Source: Pectobacterium sp. PL152
GTDB taxonomy: Bacteria > Pseudomonadota > Gammaproteobacteria > Enterobacterales > Enterobacteriaceae
Direction: 5' to 3'
Length of the DNA stretch: 64,000 bases
NCBI GenBank assembly: GCA_021907015.1
Contig: CP091064.1
Location: forward strand, 1,178,001 to 1,242,000
Positions within the stretch are counted from its first letter, which is position 1. Every line of letters begins with the position of its first letter. A model generated the notes under the pieces. That model saw only the letters and a list, made by a program, of their open reading frames with translations. It was not told the origin of the DNA and ran no database searches. Shown piece after piece: positions 1 through 10,184 of the stretch. Position numbers and translations under genes: made by a program.

Positions 1-387
1 AAAACCTGAACATGCGCCTGAAGTTAAAAGCAAAAAGAAGAAATCAACGACAGTTTCTCTGCCAATGAGGTCAATATCGCTTTCGTTCCGCTGGCGATGC
101 CCAGCACCGCAGGGCCAGGAACCATAGCCCTCATCATTAGTTCTGCCTCACAAATCAAGAGCGGCGTCGATATTACGCCATGGGTGATTACCGTTGCCCC
201 CGTACTGACTTTTCTGTTGATCAGCCTGATCGTCTGGCTCAGCCTGAAAAGCTCTGGCCTGATTATGCGTTTGATCGGTCAAAGCGGCATTGAATCCATT
301 TCACGGCTGATGGGATTCCTGCTGGTTTGCATGGGTGTACAGTTCATCATTAATGGCACGCTGGAAATCGTGCACTCTCTCCATTAA
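1..387 (+). CDS. marC: MarC family inner-membrane protein, C-terminal part
   Basis: The 3' part of a MarC/UPF0056 membrane protein, cut by the window start. The stretch [16 protein letters not shown] followed by [12 protein letters not shown] near the end is very close to enterobacterial MarC as I remember it (about 220 aa in full). Two hydrophobic segments are visible. Function of the family is not settled; MarC was once linked to multiple antibiotic resistance but that is not supported. The reading frame changes around bases 45-62 in an A-rich stretch: the lysine-rich loop KSKKKKSTT is in frame 2 and the rest in frame 1, probably a base-calling error. Identity is confident. Confidence 0.85.
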
Positions 388-565
388 GTCAAGGATGATG
401 GAGAGATATCAATACGTTGCCAGATAGCCTAATTAGCGTCTATAACTTTGAATGGCGGGTTTATTCATTGGTCGCAAGCGAATGCCCCGCCGGTTTGCCA
501 TTGATGATGACATAACAAAAGACAGCGTGATTTTGCTTACCTAGCGGAAAATAGGTGCGGCCACC

Positions 566-2160
566 ATGAAAATAACAAAACGATTCCCGGTCAATTTACG
601 TTCACTCATTTTATCTCTCGCCATTATCAGCATGCTCATTACGCTGACCAATGCCTATATTGCTGTTTATAAAGTACAAAAAAGCTCATTACCGATCAAA
701 TACTGAGTTCAAACCTTAACTACTCTTCCAAACTCGCTGCTACCACGGAAAGTTTTTATCCTCCGCACAACAAGAGTTGGCCTACAGCGCGACATTGATG
801 GCTGAAAGCTTTGATGACGATAAGGCATTGCAGGAGAAAAGCGAGCAGACATACCGCATGAGCGAAAGTTTTAATTCCGTCTTCGTTGCGGATACGCAGA
901 ATCGCATACGCACGGTTTACCCAGCATCGCTGAATCTGAAAGGAAACACACTAACCTCAGCGGCCAGTAAGCAAGCACTAACGGAGCGGAAACCGTTAAT
1001 CAGCCAGCCTTATATTTCTGTTACGGGCAATCTGATCGTACTGGTGTCCTCTCCAATCCAAGATAAACAGGGAAATTATCTCGGTTACATCGGCGGAACC
1101 ATTTATTTAAAAAGCAAAAGCGTCTTAAACGAATTCATGAATACCCATTTTTATAACGATTACTCCAGCGTTTACGTGATCGATAAAAGTGGGATTGTTC
1201 TCTACCATCAGGATAAACAATGGGTCGGCAAATCCATCAGAGATGAGAAAATCAAAGCCGCATTTCAGAACAAAAAAAGTGGAACCCTCGCGATACCCGA
1301 TATGCAAGGTACCCCATCGCTGGCTGGTTTTGATACGGTCAAGTCATCTGGCTGGATTATCGTTACCTTGCATCCTTACCAAAACGTTATTGATTCACTT
1401 AACGGCGTCATGCGTTCAGTCTTATATGAAGGCGCGCCAGTGATGGTATTAATACTTATCGCGCTCACCCTGCTCGCCTTCTTTATAGCTAACCCTCTAC
1501 GCCTGCTGGCCGTTTCTGCCAGTAAAATGGAGGAGCCCGACGTGATTGAAAAATAAAGAAAGTCCCCTCCTGGTACTTTGAAGTTGAGCAGCTAAAACGC
1601 GTCATTCTTTTCGGTACGGTCTTGTTGCACAAGCGAATCGGCAAACTGAGCTTGCAGGCCCACACCGATCCACTCACTGGGTTACTCAATCGCCGTGGTG
1701 TCTATGAAAACATTGAGCTCATTCTGTCAAAAAGCCATCAGGCTGCCGCGATCGTGATTGATATCGACCATTTCAAACGCGTGAATGATACCTACGGGCA
1801 CAATATCGGCGACGATGTCATCAGGCTGCTGGCTAAAAGCATAAAACAAGGCTCACGTGACGCCGATCTGATTTGCCGTACTGGCGGAGAGGAATTTCTC
1901 GCACTCCTGCCCAACACGGATATGAAGCAAGCCGTTGATATTGCAGAGCGGCTGCGTAGAAAAGTGGAAAAATGCCGCTGCCGATTCCTGAAAACATCAC
2001 GATTTCATTAGGCGTCACCTGCTTTATTCCGGGAACGGAACAGATAGACAGCGTGTTGAAAATCGCGGATGACGCCCTCTATCAGGCCAAACATGAAGGC
2101 AGAAACCGGGTCGTCACCAAAATCGTGCCTGAGAGTGCAATCAACAACGACACAAAATAG
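566..2160 (+). CDS. Membrane diguanylate cyclase (Cache sensor + GGDEF), frameshifted
   Basis: A predicted cyclic-di-GMP synthase. It starts at ATG 566 with a basic N-terminus and a membrane segment (about residues 13-35), continues with a periplasmic Cache-like sensor domain (about 777-1440), a second membrane segment near 1435-1500, and a GGDEF domain with DPLTGLLNRRG and an intact GGEEF active-site motif near 1885-1900. The reading frame changes near 690, 760, 1550 and 1970, so the coding sequence lies in four or five pieces. Several breaks adjoin A or T runs. Either the gene is dead or, more likely given the rest of the window, these are consensus errors. Ligand unknown. Confidence 0.75.
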
Positions 2161-2189
2161 TTACGCGTCTCGTGAGCGGGAAAACAGGC

Positions 2190-2212
2190 AAAAAAACCCG
2201 CACAAGGCGGGT
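2190..2212 (-). terminator. Rho-independent terminator (minus strand)
   Basis: ACCCGC-cttgt-GCGGGT hairpin followed on the minus strand by a T run. It lies about 180 bp beyond the stop of the minus-strand MFS gene and between convergent genes, so it most likely ends that transcript. Confidence 0.7.
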
Positions 2213-2393
2213 AAGGTCATTCTAATGACAGGGATGGTTAACTAACACAACACTCACAGAGATGTGAGGTACTGACAAGGGATGAGAGGACTATAGCAAG
2301 CCAAATGTATAGTATTGTCATCAGCAGGTAAGGTTAATCTACCGGTTGTAAAACAACATTGGCGATGTTTCCCTGCCGCCCTGTCTGGCTACT

Positions 2394-3609
2394 TCAGCCT
2401 GCTTTCCAGCCACCATTACGCTTTTTCGTTTTCATCAGCGCAGCGAGCAGTGCCATGATTGCCAACGCGCAGGCAAGCCCTCCGACCATCAGCCATCCCC
2501 CTGATGCCAGGCAGCCATCGCAACGGAGGATCCCCCGCGCCACCTAAAAACATACCGCCCATGAATACGGTATTGATTCGACCTCTTGCCGCTTCACCGA
2601 GCCCGTAAATCACATGTTGGTTGGCCACTAATGCGCTTTGTACGCCGAGATCGAGCAGGATAACGCCAATAATCAGGCCAATAACGGAATCGAAACCGAT
2701 GAATACTCCCCATGAGAGCAGCGTCAGCAGTGCTCCGGCAATCACAACCGGGCGACTACCAGTTCTGTCGGCGATTCTTCCCGCCAACGGAGCTGCAAAG
2801 ATCCCCGCGACACCAATCACGCCGAACAGCCCCGCAGCAGCAGCGCCCATGTGAAAACGTCCGCTTTCCAGATACAGCGCAAGCACGCTCCAGAACGCGC
2901 TGAACGATGCAAACAGCAGCGCCTGAATCAGCGTGGCTTTGCGTAATGCGCGTTCACCGCGCCACAGCGTCACCAGCGAACGCATCAGCGCACGGTAACG
3001 AACGGTTTGATTCGATGGTGAAGCCGGTAACATTCTTCCCATTGCCCACGCGCCCGCCAGCGCCAACGGCACACTCAGCCAGAACATCGCACGCCAGCCC
3101 GCGCTTTCCGCCACAAGGCCCGCAATCGTACGGCTCAGCAGAATCCCGCTTAACAACCCACTCATCACCGTCCCGACAATGGCGCCGCGCTGTTTCGCAT
3201 TGGCAAGCTCCGCCGCCGCCGGAACAATCTGCTGTGCGGCAGTCGCCCCAAAACCGATGAGCAACGAAGCACTTAGTAAAGCGACAGCCGATGTCGATAA
3301 GGCTGCAAACGCAGAAGCCAGCGCCAGCATCAAAAATTGCCACACAATCAACTGACGGCGATCGAATTTATCACCGAGAGGAACCAGCAGTAGCAGTCCC
3401 AAAGCGTAGCCCAGTTGGGTCACCGTTGGGATCAGCGAGACTGCCCCGCTCGACGTAAAACTTTCACCAATCACGCCCAGCATCGGTTGGTTGTAATAGA
3501 TATTGGCAACAGAAATACCGCTAGCTGCGGCCATCGAGAAAATCAGTAATTTGCCGGGAACCTGCTGCGTTCTAACCTCGGCTTCGCTGGATAATGTACT
3601 CATCATCAT
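2394..3609 (-). CDS. MFS efflux-type transporter
   Basis: A 12-helix major facilitator, probably a drug or metabolite exporter of the AraJ/YnfM-like type; substrate unknown. Hallmarks are GISVANIYYNQPML in helix 1 and the loop motif GDKFDRRQ after helix 2. I start it at the ATG cluster 3603-3609 rather than upstream, because the upstream residues are hydrophilic and family members begin near there. The C-terminus is disturbed: two short G-run deletions near 2530-2550 shift the frame. Restoring one G at each gives a normal last helix ending MKTKKRNGGWKAG with a stop at 2394. A LysR gene lies upstream on the same strand and may control it. Confidence 0.75.
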
Positions 3610-3724
3610 ACCTGTCTGTGTGTTTCCCGCCGGAAGTCGGCAAGTGATGAGCACAGCATAAGGTACCGTCTTCATTCCCAGTAGAGAGGTAAAATGGATA
3701 TCAGCTATTCCAAACAGGAATGTA

Positions 3725-4603
3725 TCAGGGGAAAAGACGCTGAACGAAACCGGTAAAAATTCTGGCGCGGGCTGATGTCATGCGACCTCCGGGGTAGACA
3801 GCCCACAGATCCATCTTACCCAGCGACCATGAATCCAGCGCAGTGACGACCTGCCCGCTTTCCAGTTCTGGCGCAAACATCCATTCCGACGCCACAATCA
3901 GTCCTACACCGGATAGCACCGCTGCACGCACGCCTTCCGCCGCAGAAACCCGGATACGCCCATTGGGGAATACTGTGGTCTGTGTTCCATCCCGAGAAAA
4001 ATCCAGCGATCGGTTCTCTCTCCCTGCAAATAGATGACGGCAGGATACGCAGCCAGAACGTCAGGAGAAGCTGGCACACCATGACGTGCGAAATAGTCAG
4101 GGGTCGCCAGCAGGCGCATGGAACACGATGCCAAGCGCTGGGCAATCAGGCTGGAATCCTTCATTTCGCCCAAACGCAGAGCCACATCAATGCCTTCAGC
4201 AATCAGATCGATCGGGCGATCGTCCAGAATGACATCAATATTTAGCTGGGGATGCTCAGCCATGAATTCATGGAGCCGCGGTATGATGAGCTGTCTGGCG
4301 AAAGTCACGGGTGCACCGATGCGTAGCCGCCCAGACAGCGCCGTGCTCCCGCTCACCGCCTGCTCTTGGGCATCCCCAGAATCTTTAACGCGGGGCGATT
4401 TGCTCATAAAAATTCTGCCCAGCTTCTGTCGGCGTCAACCCTCGGGTAGAACGAAGCAGCAACGGCGTTGCCAGCTGATTTTCAAGCTGCATGATCGCTT
4501 TGGAAACCGCAGGCTGCCCGATACCGAGCCTGCGGGACGCAGCGGAAAACGACCCCGTTTCAAAAACGCAGATAAATGTTTCCAGCGCGCTAAGGCGATC
4601 CAT
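3725..4603 (-). CDS. LysR-family transcriptional regulator, frameshifted
   Basis: N-terminal winged HTH (MDRLSALETFICVFETGSFS, then AASRRLGIGQPAVSKAI) and a C-terminal LysR substrate-binding domain (RLRIGAPVTFARQLIIPRL, then DVALRLGEMKDSSLIAQRL). Length near 290 aa is normal for the family. The frame changes near 4395 and near 3925, so the protein is in three pieces. The start at 4603 gives the canonical MDRL N-terminus. It is divergent from grxB and upstream of the MFS gene on the same strand; the transporter is the natural candidate target, by inference only. Confidence 0.75.
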
Positions 4604-4816
4604 GGCTCTCTTCCGCAAAGGAGTTTCACTGCATCATACAGGAATCCGGCAAGGATAAGACGGATTCACACACGCCCTTCCTTTCCTCACCCTATGCAGC
4701 GGTAAGCCACATTCGCTTTACCGCCAACCACATCAGGTATTACTCTGATGGCATGATTTGTCATGACAGGGCTGGCAAGCTTTTGCCGCCTTTTTCAAAA
4801 TCTTACGAGGCGATGC

Positions 4817-5452
4817 ATGAAACTTTTCATTTACGAACACTGCCCATTCTGTGTCAGAGCCAGAATGATTTTTGGTTTGAAAGATCTGCCTGTTGAGCAA
4901 TCGGTCATTATGGAAGGCGATGTCGACACACCGACGCGCATGGTGGGCCGCAAAGTGGTGCCCATCCTGCAGAAAGAAGATGGCAGCTTCATGCCAGAAA
5001 GTATGGATATCGTCCACTATGTCGACAGCAAGCAAGCGCCGTTAATCGCCGACAAAGCGGTTGATGCTGAGATAGAAGCCTGGTGTAAGTCCGTTTCCAG
5101 CGCGGTGTTTAACCTTGCAGTTCCCCGCTTCACGAAAGCGGATTTCAAAGAGCTTTCCACGCCAGAGGCGCGTCATGCCTACATCTTGCGCGAAGAAAAA
5201 GCCTTCGGTGACCTGGATACGCTGCTCGCAAAAACGCCGGAACTGATTGCGGAAGTGGAGCAGAAACTCAAGGCGCTGGAGCCACGTCTGGCAAACGTCA
5301 GTGCCATTTCCACCACCGATTTTATTCTGTTCCCAATCTTACTATCGCTCACGATCGTGAAAGGCGTACAGTTTGGCCCTAACGTTCAGGCGTACCTTGA
5401 GCGGGTATCAAAAGCCAGCAAGGTTGCGTTGTTGATCGATAAAGCGCTATAG
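4817..5452 (+). CDS. grxB: Glutaredoxin 2
   Basis: Intact 211-residue glutaredoxin of the GrxB type, a GST-like fold that reduces disulfides with glutathione in the cytoplasm. The active-site CPFC lies at residues 9-12 (MKLFIYEHCPFCVRA), followed by the conserved cis-Pro region VPILQKEDGSFMPES and an all-helical C-terminal domain. The start at 4817 is preceded by an ACGAGG Shine-Dalgarno at 4805-4810; a longer in-frame extension upstream is not supported. One of the few undamaged genes in the left flank. Confidence 0.93.
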   Translation: MKLFIYEHCPFCVRARMIFGLKDLPVEQSVIMEGDVDTPTRMVGRKVVPILQKEDGSFMPESMDIVHYVDSKQAPLIADKAVDAEIEAWCKSVSSAVFNLAVPRFTKADFKELSTPEARHAYILREEKAFGDLDTLLAKTPELIAEVEQKLKALEPRLANVSAISTTDFILFPILLSLTIVKGVQFGPNVQAYLERVSKASKVALLIDKAL

Positions 5453-5471
5453 GGTTAATCGCATTCGAATA

Positions 5472-5503
5472 GCGTTATGGGGCACAGTTTTACCCCATAA
5501 CGC
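5472..5503. repeat. 11-bp perfect inverted repeat after grxB
   Basis: GCGTTATGGGG, 10-nt loop, CCCCATAACGC, 20 bp after the grxB stop. It could end transcription from either side (grxB and the convergent glycosyltransferase) but lacks a clear T run. Confidence 0.5.
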
Positions 5504-5542
5504 GTGGCGGATTTCAACACGTTATTACGTATGAAATAATAG

Positions 5543-6879
5543 CTACACGCGAAGCAGAGAAGTATCCCTACCTGATGTTATACCGTCCTCCTTTAGCGGA
5601 CATTCCGTTATAAAACACAGCGCATTAACCTCAGTCTGAATCAGGGCAAGCGCATCGTGGCTGGCATAATCTGCCTTAATCCATCTTGCACGCTGCAAAT
5701 AGCCGGGATCCTCCAGTATCTCAATGACAGACTGCTTAATCTGCTGTTCACTTGGCGTACTGGTTTGCAAGTTAATCCCACATTTGGCGAATACCACACG
5801 TGCAGCACTTTCCTGCTTATCTTCTCCTACCCCGGCCACAATTAAAGGCACACCCTCTTTTAAGGCTGCATTTATCGAACCGTATCCACCGTTGGTGATG
5901 AAGATCGACGCTCTTGGCAGCCAATCGTCATAAGAGGAAGCTCACCACCCTGGCATTTTCAGGCAAGGAGGCTTGCAACGAATCAATCGAACGCCCTCCC
6001 GTGGTCGCCAGCACCCTGACAGGTAAATCAGCCAGCGCACGCAGTGTCGGCCCAATAAGCTGCTGGAGATCGACATTCGCCAGTGTGCCTTGTGAAACGA
6101 TAATAAGCGGTCGACTGTCGTCCGACGTCCACCATTCAGGAACACGTTCTGCTGCAATCTGGCGAGATAATGGCCCGATAAATCGCACACTTTGTGGCAA
6201 ATCATCACGCTGATACTCAAGCTCAGTAGTGGATAGCTGCAAGAAACGATCGCAGCGGCCAATCAGTGTATCCATAAAAGGCTGTTCGAGGGGCCTCCCT
6301 CCCGACTGCACCATCGCACGGTCAAACGCGCGCTGAACTTCACTCATCAATGCCCGCGTTTCCTCATCAACAAGCTGTTCATGGCTCAGATCGGGCGGCA
6401 GCAATTTCGGAGGAATACGAGGCCCATAGAAAACTGAATCTCGCGTCGAATAGGACAGCGGCGTAACCCCGATGACGATCACGGGCGGCCGCTGCCCAGA
6501 AAGCAACAACGGAAGGACACCATAAAAACAGTTTTCAACCATGAGCAGATCGGCCTGAGTTTTTGCCAACGCGTCCCGCAACTGGCGATCCAACAAGGGA
6601 ATCGGTGCTGCAAAAAATCTTTCAGAGCCAAAGCCATCTGTGCGTTACCCGGCGGCAGCATGGCACGTTGGGGGAAATGCTGTTCAAGGTGTCGGTAGTC
6701 AAAATCAATGTCATCGCTAAAGGGATAAACCCGACGCCAGCCGCCTCCGCCTGCTCGCGGAACAACGCCCCGCTAAACAGCGTGACGTCATTCCCCTGCT
6801 CAACCAAATAGCGAGCGATAGTCAGTAACGGGTAAACATGCCCCGGCGTCGCCATCGCCGCCATAAGAATATGTGCCAT
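5543..6879 (-). CDS. MGT-family glycosyltransferase of the isonitrile operon, frameshifted
   Basis: A GT-B fold UDP-sugar glycosyltransferase of the macrolide/UGT type. The N-terminus HILMAAMATPGHVYPLL is the acceptor-domain start; the C-terminal nucleotide-sugar region shows PLIIVSQGTLANVD and, after a frameshift, TNGGYGSINAALKEGVPLI. The frame breaks near 6610 and near 5900. An AAGGG Shine-Dalgarno precedes ATG 6879, only 11 nt after the isnB stop, so it is the third gene of the operon. By analogy with rhabduscin and byelyankacin pathways, it probably glycosylates the phenolic vinyl isonitrile made by IsnA and IsnB. Confidence 0.75.
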
Positions 6880-6890
6880 GATGTTTGCCC

Positions 6891-7739
6891 TTATGCCGCG
6901 TTATCAATACAGGTATTCACACAAATCGGGGTGCCCTGAATGTGAACCCGTTGCAGGTGGCGTGCAGACTGCGCCGTAAAGGCTTCACGGCCATGCAGCA
7001 GCGAGAAATTATCGGCTACCACAACATCGCCCTGTAGCCATTGATGCGCATAGTAATAACGGGGATCGTACAGATGCTGCCGCAACGTCTGACTAAATGC
7101 GTTTTGCGTTTCCGGCGTAACATTATGGTATTCCAGCGCATGCTGGTTAAGGAAACGCTCCCCTTCGGTCGGCGGCTCGTTATAACGCATAATCTCCCCG
7201 TGCCGTTAGGGTGAGGAATGACCAATGGAGACGTGACTTCACCGCCATAATGCACAACGGCTTTAATACGGTAAGTGATTGAAACACTGCGCCACTCATC
7301 GGCTAATTGTGCGTCGGCCTCTGCCAATAAGCGCGTGGTGTCAACAAAGGTGGTACGTCCGCCTTGCTCCTGCCCCGGCGCAGAGACACAGTGGAACAAC
7401 TGAAATTCGGGTATGGTTGGTTTGTACATGCCATCCCAGTGCAGCGGTACATAGCTGTTATCAAAGATGTGATCCTTGGTATCCGCATGCTCTTTCGTCG
7501 AGCACCGCCCCGAAAGGCCACATCATGATTTCCCCCAGTGACCAGCGTATTCGGTCAACGTTTCAGGATCGGAAAACCCGGAAGAAAACCCACGCAGTAC
7601 CAGAAGATGATGCTCTCGGGCGAGCACACGCAGTGTGTCGATCGGCAGTGTGGTGATACTCTGCCCCGTTTCCACAGGCGTCAGCAACGCACCAAAGGGA
7701 AAGCGTTTCAATGCGGCAGTTCAGGCTATTTTCCATCAT
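6891..7739 (-). CDS. isnB: Fe(II)/2-oxoglutarate dioxygenase, IsnB/PvcB type, frameshifted
   Basis: TauD/TfdA-fold oxygenase. The iron-binding HxD is visible as HWDGMYKP (near 7430), the distal histidine as LLHGREAF (near 6985) and the 2-oxoglutarate arginine nearby in ARHLQRVHI. IsnB enzymes oxidise the isonitrile amino-acid product of IsnA to a vinyl isonitrile with loss of CO2. I start it at the ATGATG at 7739, with AAGGGA 7 nt upstream; the next ATG would drop the conserved N-terminus. The coding sequence is broken by about four single-base frameshifts. Its place 64 nt after isnA and just before the glycosyltransferase fixes its role. Confidence 0.8.
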
Positions 7740-7803
7740 GTATATTCCCTTATAAGATGACAATATCGGTGTCCCAGTAAACGATAAGACGAGAAAAGTG
7801 CGC

Positions 7804-8768
7804 TTAGGCCATATCAGTCTGTTTAACCAGGTAATGGCTGGGCGTACCGCGGATTTCCACAATCTCACCATCCAACTGCTGTGCATCAGCATTCTTCATC
7901 AGCACAAATTGCCCATTAACATTGGCGGCAACACCATGCCAGGGCGTCAGCCAGTCGTCCTTGGTAGGCATCATATGAATACCCAGCTTCAGACTGTCCG
8001 AAGGCTGAGGGTGAATAGACAAACGGATGGCGTCTGGGAATTGCTCAGCAAGCAGGTTGCCCCACGCCCAGCTGCGTTGAATAACGCCACACGCACGTTT
8101 TTGGCATCCTTCTGTAACGCCGCATTAGAACCGGTATAGCCAGGCCGCAGGCTATCCTCATAGAGAAAACGGGTTATTGAACGATAAAGCTGCAAGCCTT
8201 CTTCACTCTGCATGAGCTGCGCCTTGATGTCCTCTTCTGACTCGGCGTAATCCTCAACCAGCCGCTGGCGGAGCTGATCGTAGTCAGCAGTAAGTGGCGC
8301 CATATTCTCGACGTCCTTAAGGTTAAAGACGCTGAGATGAACGGCTCCCAGCTCATGCAGTAAATTTTCAATCTCATCCTGATAGATGTTAATCGTTTCG
8401 TCGCTAGTCCCAATCAGATCGCCAAATACATGTCCATCTGAGCAAATACGGATATGCGCACCGGGCGGATAATACAGCTGAATACGCTGACATAACGAAT
8501 TCAGGAAGGTCAGGGACAAACGCTCCGCCATATCTGGTTTTCTCCCTAACACCTTATAAGGACTGGGAGATTTCACCGGAAACGCTGGGAGAATAAGTTC
8601 AATGCGACGCCCTTCTTCAATAAAGGCACGGATTCTGGGCAACTGAACCTGAGTCACCTGAGACTCTTCTTCACGAATCGGTTTCGTCGAATGGGTAAAT
8701 CTACGTCGATATTGAATTAACTCATTTAATATTAGCGATGAAACTAATTCATTATTTATTATATCCAA
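7804..8768 (-). CDS. isnA: Isonitrile synthase, IsnA/PvcA/Dit1 family
   Basis: First gene of the isonitrile operon. The conserved blocks ELILPAFPVKSPSPYKVLG, RICSDGHVFGDLIG and, after a frameshift near 8015, PWHGVAANVNGQFVLMK are typical of Dit1/PvcA proteins, which convert tyrosine or tryptophan plus ribulose 5-phosphate to an isonitrile. Length about 321 aa is normal. The start appears to be TTG at 8768, with GAGG 8 nt upstream; the next in-frame Met would remove most of the N-terminal domain. The substrate cannot be read from sequence; tyrosine is more usual when a glycosyltransferase follows. Confidence 0.85.
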
Positions 8769-9186
8769 AATAACCTCATTAACTTAAAGAAGGGAATTAA
8801 CTGCATAGCAGTGACGCACAAACAATAGAATAAAACCCTTACGCGATCACAAAAAATACTGAATAACATATTCAGTATTTTTATTTACGATGCTAATAAT
8901 TAAAATCGTTCATAAAGTAATTATGAGAGAATAATTAAGTATCAGAACCTGGGAATAAGCCGCGATGCAGATTCTGTTATCGGCAGGATGGATAGGATTA
9001 GATGGGTATAGGAGGATAATAGAGAATAGACTCTGATGGGCGGCGAACCACACAAATCAGGAAAACGAGTCTATCGCTGACGATTGAAGTATTGGCGACT
9101 GGGTAAAGCAGAAGGTAATGTTAGCGTAATGGTATTATGAGTGGAGTGATTAGCGTGAGGGGGAATTGATTATGAATTGTTGTTAA
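8769..9186. other. Intergenic region upstream of isnA
   Basis: No gene seen. It is AT-rich near isnA, contains the palindrome listed separately, and the part beyond 8940 has no recognisable feature. Transcription of the isn operon should start here. Confidence 0.6.
8852..8882. promoter_or_regulatory. 13-bp perfect palindrome upstream of isnA
   Basis: AAAAATACTGAAT, 5-nt spacer AACAT, ATTCAGTATTTTT. It sits 84 bp upstream of the isnA start. It may be a regulator operator for the isonitrile operon, or a bidirectional terminator because each strand ends in a T run. The position in front of an operon and the AT-rich perfect symmetry make an operator plausible. Confidence 0.45.
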
Positions 9187-9555
9187 TTACTTCTCTTCAA
9201 TTTGGGAATGGCCTGGTTTTGACCATAAAATGATTTTATACTTCCCTGTGTATAGCCCTTTCTCTTTATAAAACCCCATAACCTCTGACGGATACCAACC
9301 GTAACCGAACAAAAATAACGCATCTAATTTAACCATTTCTCTGATGAGATAGAGTTTATCACTCTCACTTTCTACAGCTTTGGTCATAAAACCACAAGAA
9401 TGAAAAAAACCAAGAGATTTTACTTTATTTGTTAAGTCCTCTCCTTGCACACTAAGTTTCACAGTGCTCCCTGTCATATCGATTACAATAATCGTATTTT
9501 CTGGCATTGTGTTCATCATGCAACCATCATCAAGAAACATTAAATTTAAAAACAC
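9187..9555 (-). CDS. Hypothetical protein next to barstar-like gene
   Basis: A 122-aa protein, or 110 aa from the internal Met pair near 9519. I recognise no family. It contains MFLDDGCMMNTMPENTIIVI near the start and a C-terminal FLFGYGWYPSEVMGFY stretch. It overlaps the end of the barstar-like gene, is AT-rich like the immunity genes further right, and sits at the outer end of the Rhs tip array, so an orphan immunity gene is likely but unproven. Confidence 0.5.
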   Translation of the reverse strand: MFLNLMFLDDGCMMNTMPENTIIVIDMTGSTVKLSVQGEDLTNKVKSLGFFHSCGFMTKAVESESDKLYLIREMVKLDALFLFGYGWYPSEVMGFYKEKGLYTGKYKIILWSKPGHSQIEEK

Positions 9556-9820
9556 CTTCGTTAAACCCAGAAAACCTGGATATATTTCTGAAGGTTGATA
9601 ACAGCCTTGAAAATTCTTCTGGATAACTATTTTTAAAAACAGAACTATTCCTCCACTCCACGATCAATGGTCGACATTCATCATCAATCGGGGTCATGAA
9701 ATCATATAGAGCATCTGCGTTTCTTCCAAAATAAGGACCAAACGCTAACGCTTGTGAAAGGTGATCATAAATATCATGTGGTGTTTTCTGTTTTTCACCA
9801 TCAAGGACGATGAGTTTCAT
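9530..9820 (-). CDS. Barstar-family protein, probable orphan immunity
   Basis: 96 aa. The N-terminus MKLIVLDGEKQKTPHDIYDH and the block GPYFGRNADALYDFMT match the barstar fold, in which this region binds the active site of barnase-like RNases. AAGGGAG 8 nt upstream supports ATG 9820. It follows the fossil Rhs tip at 9878-9984, so it is probably the immunity gene of the oldest cassette in the array, whose toxin has been lost. Family call is good; partner is inferred. Confidence 0.75.
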   Translation of the reverse strand: MKLIVLDGEKQKTPHDIYDHLSQALAFGPYFGRNADALYDFMTPIDDECRPLIVEWRNSSVFKNSYPEEFSRLLSTFRNISRFSGFNEGVFKFNVS

Positions 9821-9877
9821 ATGATTCTCCCTTCACATCACTTAAAGTAATGAAACTACTGCTGGTATTTTACACGA

Positions 9878-9984
9878 CTAAATTAGACGATCCAGCGTGT
9901 TATTTCCCCACCATCCAGCCTTTCCAGTGCCTGACGCTACAGTAACTCCCGCAGAGCGAATATCAAAATGAGACGAGTAAAATG
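9878..9984 (-). pseudogene. Remnant of an Rhs toxin tip (C-terminal end only)
   Basis: The reading frame on the minus strand ends FDIRSAGVTVASGTGKAGWW then GNNTLDRLI and a stop 57 bp before the barstar-like gene. Upstream of about 9985 the sequence turns abruptly into a symE fragment in the opposite orientation, so the front of the tip has been deleted. Its position (tip then immunity) matches every other unit of the array. Toxin class unknown; a barnase-like RNase is suggested only by the barstar neighbour. Confidence 0.4.
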
Positions 9985-10121
9985 GTAAATCTCCTGCTCC
10001 GCCCTCCGCCATCAACCTTAAAGGCCGCTGGCTGGAAGAGTGTGGCTTTATCACCGGGATGCCCGTTACCGTCACAGTGGAGCGCGGCAGGATTATTATT
10101 GAGACGCAGATTAATTTGTAG
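9985..10121 (+). pseudogene. symE-like gene, 5'-truncated remnant
   Basis: Encodes only the C-terminal part (PSAINLKGRWLEECGFITGM, then PVTVTVERGRIIIETQINL) of the SymE-like protein found complete elsewhere in this window. Homology starts near 9985 and ends at the TAG at 10119-10121, followed by the usual terminator. The start, leader and repressor are missing. Confidence 0.8.
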
Positions 10122-10148
10122 CGGCTGACCAACTGCTAAAAATAATAA

Positions 10149-10180
10149 AGCCGGAAGGATCGTTGTGATCGCTCCCGGCT
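10149..10180. terminator. Terminator after symE remnant
   Basis: AGCCGG...CCGGCT stem enclosing GATC-gttgt-GATC, flanked by A and T runs. The same terminator follows every symE copy in the array and also ends the convergent immunity gene. Confidence 0.75.
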
Positions 10181-10184
10181 TTCT

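Noticed and set aside
566-2160. Several independent genes in place of one diguanylate cyclase
   Set aside because: The pieces read through as one Cache-GGDEF protein in order, with breaks of single bases.
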